Positions 52,463 through 62,867 of a stretch of 64,000 nt of DNA are shown in pieces (position 1 is the stretch's first letter; each line of letters begins with the position of its first letter). The translations under genes and the position numbers were made by a program. Under the pieces are notes generated by a model that had not been told where the DNA came from, did no database searches, and saw nothing but the letters and a program-made list of their open reading frames with translations. This DNA comes from Clostridia bacterium (GTDB lineage Bacteria; Bacillota; Clostridia; TANB77; CAG-465), in contig JAOAHC010000037.1 of assembly GCA_026415435.1 (NCBI GenBank), positions 1-64,000 on the forward strand, given 5' to 3'.

Positions 52463-53638
52463 ATGAATAGGAAGATCTTAATTTTGACAATAGTAATTAT
52501 ATTATCAACTCTTGTAACAATATTTTTTAATAATAAAGATGAAAATACTACCTTAAATGAAAATAATATTGTCACTAATGAACATGTAAATGAAGTACCT
52601 ATCATTGAAGAGAAAGAATACTCTGTTACAATATCAGCAGTTGGTGATATCCTTATACATGATACAATATATAAATCTTCAAAGGTAAACAATACATATG
52701 ATTTTAGAAATATTTTTGAACCTGTAAAACAATACATAGAATCTTGTGATATTGCTATTGCCAATTTAGAGGTACCGGTTGCAGATGAAAGCTTTAGTTA
52801 TTCTAATTATCCTGCAATGAATTGCCCTAAAGAAATATTAGATGGGTTAAAATATGCTGGATTTGATATAGTCACTAATGCAAACAATCATACTTTAGAT
52901 AGAGGTGAAAAAGGCCTTTTAAGCTCGATTGATAATATTAAAAAAAGTGGTCTATTATACACTGGTACATCTGAAAACGAAGAAAATAGTAAACCTCTTG
53001 TAATTGAAAAAAATAATATAAAAATAGGATTGTTTTCGTACACGTACGGAACTAATGGCATTCCTATACCAAAAGGAAAAGATTATCTAGTTAATATAAT
53101 TAATACAGATAATATAAAAAATGATATTGATTATTTAAAATCCCAAAATGTTGATTTTATTATATCCTCTATTCACTTTGGTGTTGAATATAGGACAAAA
53201 TCAAATAACGAACAAAAAGAATTAGCTAAGTTTTTAATAGAAAATGGTGTTGACGTTATACTTGGATCACACCCTCATGTTTTAGAAGAAGCAAAATTAG
53301 AAAGTATAAATATTAATGGAAATAAAAAAAATGTCTTTTACATATACTCAATGGGAAATTTCATAGCAGATCAGTATTACCCAAATACAAATACAGGAGT
53401 TATAGTACAATTAGAATTATATAAAAACACTAAAACTGGAAATACAATAAATAGTTATAAATTAATACCAACGTATATAGATAAATATTTAGAAAGTGGA
53501 AAAAATAAATGGAGAGTTATTCCAATAAAAGATACAATAGACAAATATTTAAATAATGAAAAAAATATATCAGAGTCAAAATATAAAGTTTTAAAGAAAG
53601 AATTAGATAATGCAAATAGTATATTAAACTATTATTAA
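52463..53638 (+). CDS. CapA-family (PGA_cap) metallophosphatase-like protein
   Basis: 391 residues. An N-terminal membrane anchor (KILILTIVIILSTLVTIFF) and a short linker precede the CapA domain: SAVGDILIHDTIY, CDIAIANLEVPVADE, FDIVTNANNHTLDRGEKGLL, IKIGLFSYTYGTNG, FIISSIHFGVEY, and DVILGSHPHVLEEA followed by FYIYSMGNFIAD. The Asp, Asn and His metal ligands are present. CapA proteins take part in polyglutamate capsule handling, but no capBC genes are here, so a surface polymer hydrolase or another phosphoesterase is equally possible. The 266 bp upstream show no other gene. Confidence 0.9.
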   Translation: MNRKILILTIVIILSTLVTIFFNNKDENTTLNENNIVTNEHVNEVPIIEEKEYSVTISAVGDILIHDTIYKSSKVNNTYDFRNIFEPVKQYIESCDIAIANLEVPVADESFSYSNYPAMNCPKEILDGLKYAGFDIVTNANNHTLDRGEKGLLSSIDNIKKSGLLYTGTSENEENSKPLVIEKNNIKIGLFSYTYGTNGIPIPKGKDYLVNIINTDNIKNDIDYLKSQNVDFIISSIHFGVEYRTKSNNEQKELAKFLIENGVDVILGSHPHVLEEAKLESININGNKKNVFYIYSMGNFIADQYYPNTNTGVIVQLELYKNTKTGNTINSYKLIPTYIDKYLESGKNKWRVIPIKDTIDKYLNNEKNISESKYKVLKKELDNANSILNYY

Positions 53639-53651
53639 TATATATTTAAAA

Positions 53652-53692
53652 AAGTGAAAGTTCAGCTCAAATAGCTGAACTTTCTGTTGTAT
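53652..53692 (+). terminator. Terminator after the CapA-like gene
   Basis: GAAAGTTCAGCT / AGCTGAACTTTC 12-bp perfect stem; the T tract is weak (TGTTGT). Confidence 0.65.
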
Positions 53693-53708
53693 AATTAAAT
53701 AGACATAG

Positions 53709-54056
53709 TTATTTTTTATGCTTTACAAATTTAGCAGCACCGTTATGTGGTATTTTTGTTATATCCTCAACTTTAACAATTTCTATACCTTGTTCTTTTA
53801 TGGTTTGATATATAATCTCGCCATTACGTCCAGTACTATTCAAATATAACTCTATTTTATTTATATCTTTATTTTTTGCAACTTCAGCAACACACTCTGC
53901 AATTTTTGCACATGCCTCCATAGATATTTTCCTCATTCCTTTAAAACCTAAATCATCAGCACTTATATGAAAAGTTGAGTTTCCATTCTCATAAGAGAAA
54001 GTTCCAATGGTATTAGTAAAAGAATATATTTTTAACGCTGAATAACCTAAATCCAT
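53709..54056 (-). CDS. Divergent paralogue of ribosomal protein S11
   Basis: 115 residues with TAGGGAGGATTAAAAATG. The whole protein aligns with bacterial uS11: [10 protein letters not shown] for [30 protein letters not shown] for [40 protein letters not shown] for [20 protein letters not shown]; and [20 protein letters not shown] for [20 protein letters not shown]. The basic N-terminal tail and the GPG turn are lost, and the end is less basic (KFVKHKK). True rpsK lies in the alpha operon (rpsM-rpsK-rpsD-rpoA), which is not here. It is a lone gene downstream of purA, and its function is unknown. Confidence 0.8.
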   Translation of the reverse strand: [115 protein letters not shown]

Positions 54057-54151
54057 TTTTAATCCTCCCTACAAAAATTATTTTAATAAGGTTGTACTTT
54101 TCTTTTGTATCATTATATACCCCTCAACTATTTCTGTCAAGTCATGTTTAT

Positions 54152-54188
54152 AACAAAAAAAGTGGTTTATATAAACCACTTTTTTGTA
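54152..54188. terminator. Terminator after purA
   Basis: AAAAAAGTGGTTTA / TAAACCACTTTTTT near-perfect palindrome; effective in both directions. Confidence 0.85.
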
Positions 54189-54205
54189 CATCTTCTTCTC
54201 ACCCA

Positions 54206-55793
<1,588 letters not shown>

Positions 55794-56459
55794 ATGGATA
55801 AAATAATTTTAGTAAGGCATGCAGAAAGTAATCAAAATTTGAGGGTTAAAGGAGGCCTTCTGTCTTTATTTAAATATAAGCACATCGTTGATCCAGATGT
55901 TGTGATCACTCAAGAAGGAATTAAACAATCAAAAGATTTGGCAATTTTTCTAAAAGAGTATATTGATAAGGAATGTCAAGGAAAGAAGATTCGGTTTTGG
56001 TCAAGCACATATTTAAGAGGTCGTCAAACTACAGATGAAATTCGTAAAGCATTTAATTTAACAAATAATGAAATCTTTTATGATTGTAGATTACGTGAAC
56101 AAAACTTTGGAAAATTTGATGGTGTTCCTGAATGGCTTTGGTGGCTTGTTGATCTTCCTTCTTATTTACATTACAAAAAAATGTCCTCATCACCAAGAGG
56201 AAGATTTATTTGCGAAAAACCTTTGGGAGAATCTAATTCTAAAGTTTATGACAGATCAAGTTCTTTTATTGAAACCATATTTAGAGATAAGGATATTGAT
56301 GTGCATATTATAATATCTCATGGTGTTTTCATTAGAACTTTTCTAATGCGTTTTTTTCATTATGATGAAGACTGGTACTATGCTCAAAAAAATCCAAATA
56401 ATTGTTCTACTATACTTATTGATGTTAAAAACAAACTATTCAAAAATATTTATAAGTAA
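55794..56459 (+). CDS. Histidine phosphatase family protein
   Basis: 221 residues with TTGGAGG before the ATG. RHG-type catalytic motif IILVRHAESNQNL at the N-terminus (RHA in place of RHG), phosphate-binding Arg in FWSSTYLRGRQTTDEI, the acid in LREQNFGKFDGVPE, and the second His in HIIISHGVFIRTFLMRF. It resembles the broad-specificity phosphatases related to PhoE/GpmB with a longer insert (residues 115-155, Trp-rich WLWWLVDLPSYLHY). The substrate cannot be read. It is divergent from purA and a single-gene unit. Confidence 0.88.
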   Translation: MDKIILVRHAESNQNLRVKGGLLSLFKYKHIVDPDVVITQEGIKQSKDLAIFLKEYIDKECQGKKIRFWSSTYLRGRQTTDEIRKAFNLTNNEIFYDCRLREQNFGKFDGVPEWLWWLVDLPSYLHYKKMSSSPRGRFICEKPLGESNSKVYDRSSSFIETIFRDKDIDVHIIISHGVFIRTFLMRFFHYDEDWYYAQKNPNNCSTILIDVKNKLFKNIYK

Positions 56460-56472
56460 TAGTAAGCATTTT

Positions 56473-56512
56473 AAAAAGCATTTCTTGAACTCAAGAAATG
56501 CTTTTTTCTTTA
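56473..56512. terminator. Bidirectional terminator, phosphatase and DUF2935 genes
   Basis: AAAGCATTTCTTGA / TCAAGAAATGCTTT stem followed by T run. Confidence 0.85.
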
Positions 56513-56535
56513 TATTATTAAATATTTATTTATTT

Positions 56536-57300
56536 CTATTTTATAAGTTCTGTTATTTTATTTATGTAATATTTTTCTTCCCTAATCATATGATCTGGCA
56601 CTAATGGCTTAATAGCTCCCATAGCTTTACAATTTTGTCTTAGTATTTTTATTTTTTCAAGATAATTAATAAATTTGTTCATATTTTCTATTACTTCTTC
56701 ATTAATATATGCAAGTGTACCATTATCAATAGAAGCTCTAGGTATCATTTTTTCTAATTCAAAAGCTTTTATAAATAAATTATTAAATATCTTTTTAAAC
56801 TCTTCACCTTCATTTATAAGTATTGCTTCAGTCGGATCTAAATCTGATACAATTGAAGCTGCATGACCTGCAGCATCTGGTAACCATATTGTATGTAAAA
56901 ATATATTTTCCTGTGCTTTATTTAATAAATTAGATTGATTTTGTGCTTTAGCTAATGTACGTAAAAATTCTAATGCTTCATTTATCATATGATTTACAAA
57001 TGTAGGCGGTAGACCCAATTCAATATCACATTCAAGTAATTTTCTAAGCAACATTTGTTTATATGAAATATACTCATTAAGTAGTTGAGTAGTTTTTATA
57101 ACAAGAGCTGTCTCTTCTTGTTTATTTGCATTTTTCATTAATTGTTCGGCTTCTTTCTCAATTTGAATAAATAAATTTTTAAATCTTTGTGACATCATTA
57201 CATATTGCATTTCTCTAGACGAAAGAGCTAGAATTTGAAATTCTGCATGATCTCTCATTATACCTGACCAAAAATATATATCAGTAGCAGTGTTTGGCAT
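56536..57300 (-). CDS. DUF2935 helical metal-binding-type protein
   Basis: 254 residues from the ATG at 57300 (GAAAGGGGGG upstream; a TTG 18 bp earlier is an alternative). An all-helical protein of two similar halves, each a four-helix-bundle type. The pattern YFWSGIMRDHAEFQILALSS near the start and FLHTIWLPDAAGHAASIVSD in the second half carry the His/Glu/Asp residues common to this ferritin-like family. Function unknown; common in Clostridia and Bacilli. The ferritin-like gene at 58357 is one gene away. Confidence 0.85.
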   Translation of the reverse strand: MPNTATDIYFWSGIMRDHAEFQILALSSREMQYVMMSQRFKNLFIQIEKEAEQLMKNANKQEETALVIKTTQLLNEYISYKQMLLRKLLECDIELGLPPTFVNHMINEALEFLRTLAKAQNQSNLLNKAQENIFLHTIWLPDAAGHAASIVSDLDPTEAILINEGEEFKKIFNNLFIKAFELEKMIPRASIDNGTLAYINEEVIENMNKFINYLEKIKILRQNCKAMGAIKPLVPDHMIREEKYYINKITELIK

Positions 57301-57381
57301 AATAACCCCCCCTTTCAAGTACCAATATATTATATGGGATATCTTTTATTTTGCTACATTATTAAAAAAAGATAAAACATT

Positions 57382-58239
57382 TTAATAAGGAATGATATTA
57401 ATAATTGTATCATTAACTAAATCTATTTCATTTACTCTTTTTTTTATATTGTTAGCTATACTATCTCCCTCTTTTACAGTCAAATCACCAATAACAGAAG
57501 CTCTTACAATTATTATATAATTAAAACCTGTGGGTTTAGCAACAATCCTCTCTACATACTCTACACCATCAATCAATAAGATTTCTTCTTTTATTTTTTC
57601 TACTACACTATTTTCCATATTAGTATCCATTAAAACCTTATACGATTGTATAAATACCTTTATTCCAGTATGTATCATAAATACTGAAACAAGTATTGAA
57701 ACTATAACATCAATCCAAAAGATATTACTAAATAAAATACTAATAAAAGTACCTGATGTTATAAGCATATCATTTCTATATTCTTTTGAATTAACTAAAG
57801 CTAGCATATTTTTATAAATTTTAGCTATTTTCCTTGTATATAAAAATAAAATTAGTTTAATAATTAGCGCAAAAATACAAACTATCATTAACCAAATAGA
57901 AAATAATATTCTCTGACCACTTAAGTAATTAGATATTATATTACTAATCATATTTACATATACAAAAACAATAAATATACCTACTAACATTGAAAATATA
58001 TATTCTGATTTTCCATGACCAAATGGATGGTCTGTGTCATTTGGTTTACATGCAATTTTATTACCAATGAAAGTCATAATTGCAGAAAAAGTATCTTGTA
58101 CACTGTTTAATCCATCTGTAATCATAGACTGACTCATAGATATAATTCCAATAGAGAGTTTAAATATTGATAAAAATATATTAGTTATTATGCAAATGAT
58201 TGCCATTTTTTTTGTCTTAGTATATCTTTCAAGATCCAT
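57382..58239 (-). CDS. Cation diffusion facilitator (CDF) family transporter
   Basis: 285 residues from the ATG at 58239 (AGGTG nine bases upstream; a GTG four codons earlier lies inside that site). Six membrane segments and a C-terminal cytoplasmic domain (KIKEEILLIDGVEYVERIVA). The TM2 metal site is MITDGLNSVQD (two Asp). At TM5 the usual HxxxD is ExxxD (EYRNDMLITSG). KIACKPNDTDHPFGHGKSEYI is the conserved loop. It exports a divalent metal, probably Zn, Mn or Fe; the altered TM5 site leaves the metal open. Confidence 0.9.
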   Translation of the reverse strand: MDLERYTKTKKMAIICIITNIFLSIFKLSIGIISMSQSMITDGLNSVQDTFSAIMTFIGNKIACKPNDTDHPFGHGKSEYIFSMLVGIFIVFVYVNMISNIISNYLSGQRILFSIWLMIVCIFALIIKLILFLYTRKIAKIYKNMLALVNSKEYRNDMLITSGTFISILFSNIFWIDVIVSILVSVFMIHTGIKVFIQSYKVLMDTNMENSVVEKIKEEILLIDGVEYVERIVAKPTGFNYIIIVRASVIGDLTVKEGDSIANNIKKRVNEIDLVNDTIINIIPY

Positions 58240-58316
58240 TTTAAATTTCACCTATTTAAAATAGTATGAAATTTAATATCTAATTGTTAAAATATTAAAT
58301 AAGTAATTACAAATTC

Positions 58317-58356
58317 AAAAAGCATCTAATAATTTAAATTATTAGATGCTTTCTAT
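58317..58356 (-). terminator. Terminator after the ferritin-like gene
   Basis: AAAGCATCTAATAATTT / AAATTATTAGATGCTTT, a 17-bp perfect palindromic stem. Confidence 0.85.
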
Positions 58357-59598
58357 TTATTTTACTCTACCAACTGAAGTATTATCAACTTTTCTATTTT
58401 GAAGTTCAATTATTGGATTTTTATCTACTTCAAATCTATAGTCTTCTCCCTTTTTATTAATATAGTCATCTATTACAATGTGACTTGGAACTTTTGATAT
58501 ATCTTTATTAACAATATCTTGATATTTAAAGAAATCAGCATTTTGTGGTAATTTGTCAACACCAATATATTCTTCTTTATTATCAGTTAAATTAACAGTA
58601 TTTTTCAAAATATTTCTAACATATTCTACATTAGGTCCTAATTTTAAAAGCTGTGGGAATTCCCCATTTGGAATAACCTGTTGCCACTCTTTATTTTCAT
58701 ATTTTTTTAATAACTCTGCTACCTTATGCAAATGAGAAACTTCTTGTTCAAAGATTTGTTCCCATATTTTCTTAATGTATGGATCGGTTTCATCTTCAAA
58801 ACATGAATAATATAGATAGCATTCTGTATATTCATGCATTAACTGACTCTCAAGCCATGTAGCATTTGGATCCATTAAACTTCCATAGTGAGTTACATGT
58901 TCTTCCTCAACAAGTCCTATTTCTTGATATAACTTACGTCCAAGATCCGAGTTATAGAAACAACCTATATTCATATAATAATTCATAGTTTGTTGTTCAG
59001 CAGCAGTGATAATTCCTATATGTAATTTTGTTATTAAATCAGTTTTTTTATAATCAGTAAATTTTCTAATTGTATCAAATGGATGTCGATGATGAGCAAT
59101 TGTAGGTCTTCCTGGCATTATCTCAGTATACTTACCTACTAATTTTTCAACATGCACACCTGATTCAATTTCTAGTAAATCAGCATAACGATATAAATGA
59201 TCAAAATCTTCAAGTAGCGCAAAATCAAGTGCATTTTTAACATTTGCATCTGGTTCTGACTGCGCTAGTCTGGCTGTTAAATCAACTGCTAATTGTTCAT
59301 AAGAAATCGTAGTTTCTAAAATAGGTTCATTAATAGGTTTAAGACAACTTATTTTCTTTTGTTGTTGCTGTTCAATACGTCTAAGTAAAGAAAGTTCTCT
59401 TCTTAAATCATTATTATTACAATGTCTAGAAAATTGATGTGAAAAAAATGTAGCCTCATATTCTGTACCATTCATAAGAATAATACGAGTTTTAGTATAT
59501 GGGCTAACTTCATCTTTATTATATGATTTTGGATATATATTTTCCCAATCATAAATAGTTTTTTCAATATTTATAGGTTTTTGTTCAAACGGATTCAT
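58357..59598 (-). CDS. Ferritin-like diiron-type protein
   Basis: 413 residues from the ATG at 59598 (AGGAG ten bases upstream; GTG three codons earlier overlaps it). The central bundle (residues about 95-310) has the carboxylate/His pattern of ferritin-like proteins: FALLEDFDHLYRYADLLEIE, GIITAAEQQTMNYYMNIG, EIGLVEEEHVTHYGSL, LMHEYTECYLYY, and IFEQEVSHLHKVAEL. The N-terminal 90 and C-terminal 100 residues are specific to this group and include a Gln run (RRIEQQQQKK). It is probably cytosolic and involved in oxidative or iron stress; the exact activity is unknown. Confidence 0.83.
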   Translation of the reverse strand: MNPFEQKPINIEKTIYDWENIYPKSYNKDEVSPYTKTRIILMNGTEYEATFFSHQFSRHCNNNDLRRELSLLRRIEQQQQKKISCLKPINEPILETTISYEQLAVDLTARLAQSEPDANVKNALDFALLEDFDHLYRYADLLEIESGVHVEKLVGKYTEIMPGRPTIAHHRHPFDTIRKFTDYKKTDLITKLHIGIITAAEQQTMNYYMNIGCFYNSDLGRKLYQEIGLVEEEHVTHYGSLMDPNATWLESQLMHEYTECYLYYSCFEDETDPYIKKIWEQIFEQEVSHLHKVAELLKKYENKEWQQVIPNGEFPQLLKLGPNVEYVRNILKNTVNLTDNKEEYIGVDKLPQNADFFKYQDIVNKDISKVPSHIVIDDYINKKGEDYRFEVDKNPIIELQNRKVDNTSVGRVK

Positions 59599-59937
59599 AA
59601 ATATCACACTCCTGAAACTATTATGTGTTTTTAATTCTTACATATACAATCATGTTTAACAAACTTAAATTTTACTATATCTCTATTATAATAACTACAG
59701 ATAATACTTAAATTTGAAATTTATAATAAATGTATAAAAAAAAGTATTTCGAGATTATGAAATACTTTTTAATTATTCTAATTTATACTTTGTGGAAATT
59801 TTAAATTTGTAGCATTCGGAAAATTTAGTCCTATTAAGCATCCTACTCATTAGCAACTATATTTTTTTCTGTATAGTCAATTAATTCTAAACTGATTAAG
59901 ACATAACACGTAAGGCCAAAATACCTACAAGAAATAC
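59599..59937. other. Intergenic region with a hairpin and a possible decayed coding remnant
   Basis: A terminator-type stem AAAGTATTTC / GAAATACTTT with T tract lies at 59741-59770. Minus strand 59936-59850 reads as hydrophobic segments in two frames (VFLVGILAL, then TCYVLISLELIDYTEKN ending at a TAG), as if one membrane segment had been broken by a frameshift. There is no start codon, so I do not call a gene. Confidence 0.4.
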
Positions 59938-61359
59938 TTATTTATTATCGTTGCCCATGAAAACTGATAAATTAGAATCTATTGTTTTATCTATGGATTT
60001 TATAAGGTTATTTTTAACTTGTATGTTTGATAAATTATTTATACTATATAGGTTTTGTTTAACCGATTTAACCGTGTTTATAGCACTAAATGGTATTATG
60101 ATTATCAAAGAAACTATTGCAAAAGTCCTAACTAAATAAAAAACTTTCTTCTTTTTCTTTATTTGTGCTTCAGCATCATCACTACGTTTCTTAAATAAAG
60201 TATAACTTAATATAATTAGTATAATACCTATTACTATTAGGACAATTCCTTGTAATAGTATAAAATCTAGTACGCCATTAATATATGAATCTATAATTTT
60301 TTTTAGATATGTTAGATCAATATTATTAACATTATTTAATGAAGAATCTATATTTGTGTTTACAATACTTATTATATAATTAGAAAAATATTTTGGAATC
60401 ATATATAATATACCGACTATAACCAAGGGATATGCTATTATTCTAGAAAAATTCTTAAATCTAAATATTATCAGGTATATAATAAGCATCAGTATTAACA
60501 ATATACATAAAACTTCCAAATAAATATATAATTTTATATTGTTAATGGAACTTTTAAGTACTGTAACAGAATTTGTGTCTGATTCATACATATTTTTAAA
60601 TAACAACTGCATATCTAAGTTATCTTTTACATAATTCATACCAAGTTTATCTCTAACAATTATTTTCATTATATCTTCAATAAATTGAGCATCATTTACA
60701 CTACCGGCTTTTCTTTCAATAAATTTCACATATATTTTAGATGCACTGTACTGACTAAGTTTCAAGTCAGAAAACACGCTATCATTTAAAATAATATTAA
60801 TAGATTCTTGTGTTACATCTTGAGATTCACTGCCATTTTTACTCGAATCATTTAACCTTTTTGATAATTTTTCCATTATATCTTTTTGCTTAGAATCAAT
60901 ACCATCATTTCCATTTTTACTAATTTGATCAGCATAAAAATTTATTACTGAGTCAGTCAGCGGTTTAATGTAAATAGTTGGTAATGATTTTTCCGAATTA
61001 GTAAAATATGAAAAACTACCTTTTAATAGTTTTGGTAATTCAGTAGAAATCCATTTAGAATCAATATCTTTTCTTATTGTATTTTTATATTCTTCTACTA
61101 TTTCATTTGCAAGTTTAAATTCTTCTTCATTTTTTGTATTTTCTGTAATATAATGCTTTTGATAATTAGTGATTGCTTCATCTATTGTTGTATCGATATT
61201 TTGTGCAGATATATTTTTATCAAATTGACTACTAAAATATTTGCCATTTAACACTGTATAAGTTAGTGTGTTAACAAGAATGAATACAACTAGTACTATT
61301 ATAAATAATAGCGTAAAAAATAGTGCACTACTATATTTTAAAAATTTTATAAAAAACAT
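59938..61359 (-). CDS. Multi-span membrane protein with a large extracytoplasmic domain, function unknown
   Basis: 473 residues with TTGGAGG before the ATG. One N-terminal membrane segment (ALFFTLLFIIVLVVFILVN), a hydrophilic Lys/Asn-rich domain at about 40-270, then segments near 275-297, 306-322, 365-388 and 405-425, with a short tail. The charged loop KKRSDDAEAQIKKKKK marks a cytoplasmic face. I recognise no family. A weak internal similarity exists between the first and last membrane segments' surroundings, but not enough to claim a repeat. Single-gene unit. Confidence 0.75.
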   Translation of the reverse strand: MFFIKFLKYSSALFFTLLFIIVLVVFILVNTLTYTVLNGKYFSSQFDKNISAQNIDTTIDEAITNYQKHYITENTKNEEEFKLANEIVEEYKNTIRKDIDSKWISTELPKLLKGSFSYFTNSEKSLPTIYIKPLTDSVINFYADQISKNGNDGIDSKQKDIMEKLSKRLNDSSKNGSESQDVTQESINIILNDSVFSDLKLSQYSASKIYVKFIERKAGSVNDAQFIEDIMKIIVRDKLGMNYVKDNLDMQLLFKNMYESDTNSVTVLKSSINNIKLYIYLEVLCILLILMLIIYLIIFRFKNFSRIIAYPLVIVGILYMIPKYFSNYIISIVNTNIDSSLNNVNNIDLTYLKKIIDSYINGVLDFILLQGIVLIVIGIILIILSYTLFKKRSDDAEAQIKKKKKVFYLVRTFAIVSLIIIIPFSAINTVKSVKQNLYSINNLSNIQVKNNLIKSIDKTIDSNLSVFMGNDNK

Positions 61360-61420
61360 CTATATTCCTCCAATTCATAATTTATATAATCCAATAAAAC
61401 AAATAACTATATAAATTTCT

Positions 61421-61914
61421 TTAATTTTTACGTGATAATATAATATCACTCAAAGTTTTAATAAAATCTTCTCTGCTTAGTTTTATTAATTCAGCATCCA
61501 TTCCAAGCTTAGTATTAGTTATTTCTTCGCCGAACCAACTAGGAATATCAAAGTTATTAAAATCATATTCACTATCAAATTCTACCTCTACTCTAATTAA
61601 TCCTTCATATAATCCTTCATATAATCCTTGATATATCTTAATACTAATATATAACTATCTCTAATTATGCCATTTAAACAGCCACTTTTTAATTCTTGGA
61701 ATTTTTCTTCAGTTATTAATTCTTTATACTTTCTAAATATATTGTCTTCATCCTTTATTTTTCTTTCAATTTGAAAAGAATCATCTACTTTTTGAATTCT
61801 AACTTGATTATTAACATCATTGTTTAAATAATATCTTTCATACCTTATAGGTAATATACTACCTAAATCAGGCATATTGTTTATTAAAAACTTTCTTTCT
61901 ATTTCATATAACAT
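61421..61914 (-). pseudogene. CYTH-domain protein, frameshifted
   Basis: The N-terminal frame from 61914 has the CYTH signature MLYEIERKFLI, RYYLNNDVNNQVRIQ, SFQIERKIKD, FRKYKELITEEKFQEL, then loses register and stops at 61597. The rest of the domain lies in another frame: IYQGLYEGLYEGLIRVEVEF, DSEYDFNNFDIPSWFGEEIT, MDAELIKLSRED, ending at TAA 61421. The break is at about 61635-61665, beside a 12-bp tandem repeat. CYTH enzymes are triphosphatases or thiamine-triphosphatase/adenylate-cyclase-like. It could be a real pseudogene or a sequence error. Confidence 0.85.
61599..61634 (-). repeat. Three 12-bp tandem repeats in the CYTH gene
   Basis: AATCCTTCATAT twice, then AATCCTTGATAT (plus strand); encodes repeated YEGL on the minus strand. 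It keeps frame by itself, but sits next to the frameshift. Confidence 0.85.
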
Positions 61915-62010
61915 ATATACCTTACCCCTTCTTATTATGATAATATATTATCACATAATATTAATTATTTCAAACAAAATATTCTAATTAAATTATTTTA
62001 TAGACAACAA

Positions 62011-62042
62011 AAAAAGATGATATGACATGTGTCACATCATCC
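62011..62042 (-). terminator. Terminator after the HExxH-protein gene
   Basis: GATGATGTGACA / TGTCATATCATC stem followed by seven T on the minus strand. Confidence 0.8.
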
Positions 62043-62081
62043 TTATTGATTATCTTATTTTATTATTAGGATTCCTTATTT

Positions 62082-62867
62082 TTAAATATCTTGACTTATT
62101 AACTTATATATTGTTGAAAAATCAAGTTCTCTATATGCGAGAAATCTGTCAATGTTGTTTGGATATGAAGTTCGTATGTATGTATCCAAATATTGATTAT
62201 TCAAGTTACTATAGACTTTTTCAAATACACCAGGGCCTCTTAACATGTTGACATTTCTTATAAACATTGCATATTCATAGCCCCTAGGATCAAAACCTAT
62301 TTTTGTAAGGTGATCTTCTCCTGTAATTTTTTCCATAAGTCTTGCCAATTTGGCTTCTTTGAAGTGACCTGCAGGAGCACAGAAATCAATTCCATATTTT
62401 TTGCACGTTTGCCTCGTCCTATGTTCCGTAATACCTTCGCATTTAATACCTCCACCAATTCCTATTAAATGCATTGCCTCATGTGGTAATGCTGATAAAT
62501 AAAAATCTTCTGTTTTCATACCTTTCAAAATAGCATATCTGATATAATCCAGATAATCTCTTTCGTTTTCTACAAATTCATCATCTGATACAAATACTAT
62601 ATTTGGATCTGTACCATAAACTTTGCTGTCAAAAACCACATCATTTAAAAAAGCAGGTATTTCATTTGAATACACTATGTAACTTTCGTCTTCACACCAT
62701 ACACCCATTCTAGAATCAGAAAACTGTATTACATTATCTACGAATGCATCTTGTTTTAAAAGCCGTAGCTTTTCCTTTTTTATATAGCTTTCAAATTCTC
62801 CTACATAGATTTTAAGTATTTTTCTTAACTCATAAGTCAATAATTCATTTAAATCTTTATTATTCAT
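62082..62867 (-). CDS. Putative zinc metallopeptidase (HExxH), family not recognised
   Basis: 261 residues from the ATG at 62867 (TGGAGG seven bases upstream; the longer in-frame stretch to 63032 has no site and is not protein-like). The zinc-binding helix is LPHEAMHLIG (His129, Glu130, His133), followed by GGGIKCEGITEHRTRQTCKK, where Glu144 or Glu148 could be the third ligand, as in gluzincins with EGxTE. There is no signal peptide, so it acts inside the cell. It was not matched to any family that I know. Convergent and divergent neighbours give no hint. Confidence 0.75.
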   Translation of the reverse strand: MNNKDLNELLTYELRKILKIYVGEFESYIKKEKLRLLKQDAFVDNVIQFSDSRMGVWCEDESYIVYSNEIPAFLNDVVFDSKVYGTDPNIVFVSDDEFVENERDYLDYIRYAILKGMKTEDFYLSALPHEAMHLIGIGGGIKCEGITEHRTRQTCKKYGIDFCAPAGHFKEAKLARLMEKITGEDHLTKIGFDPRGYEYAMFIRNVNMLRGPGVFEKVYSNLNNQYLDTYIRTSYPNNIDRFLAYRELDFSTIYKLISQDI

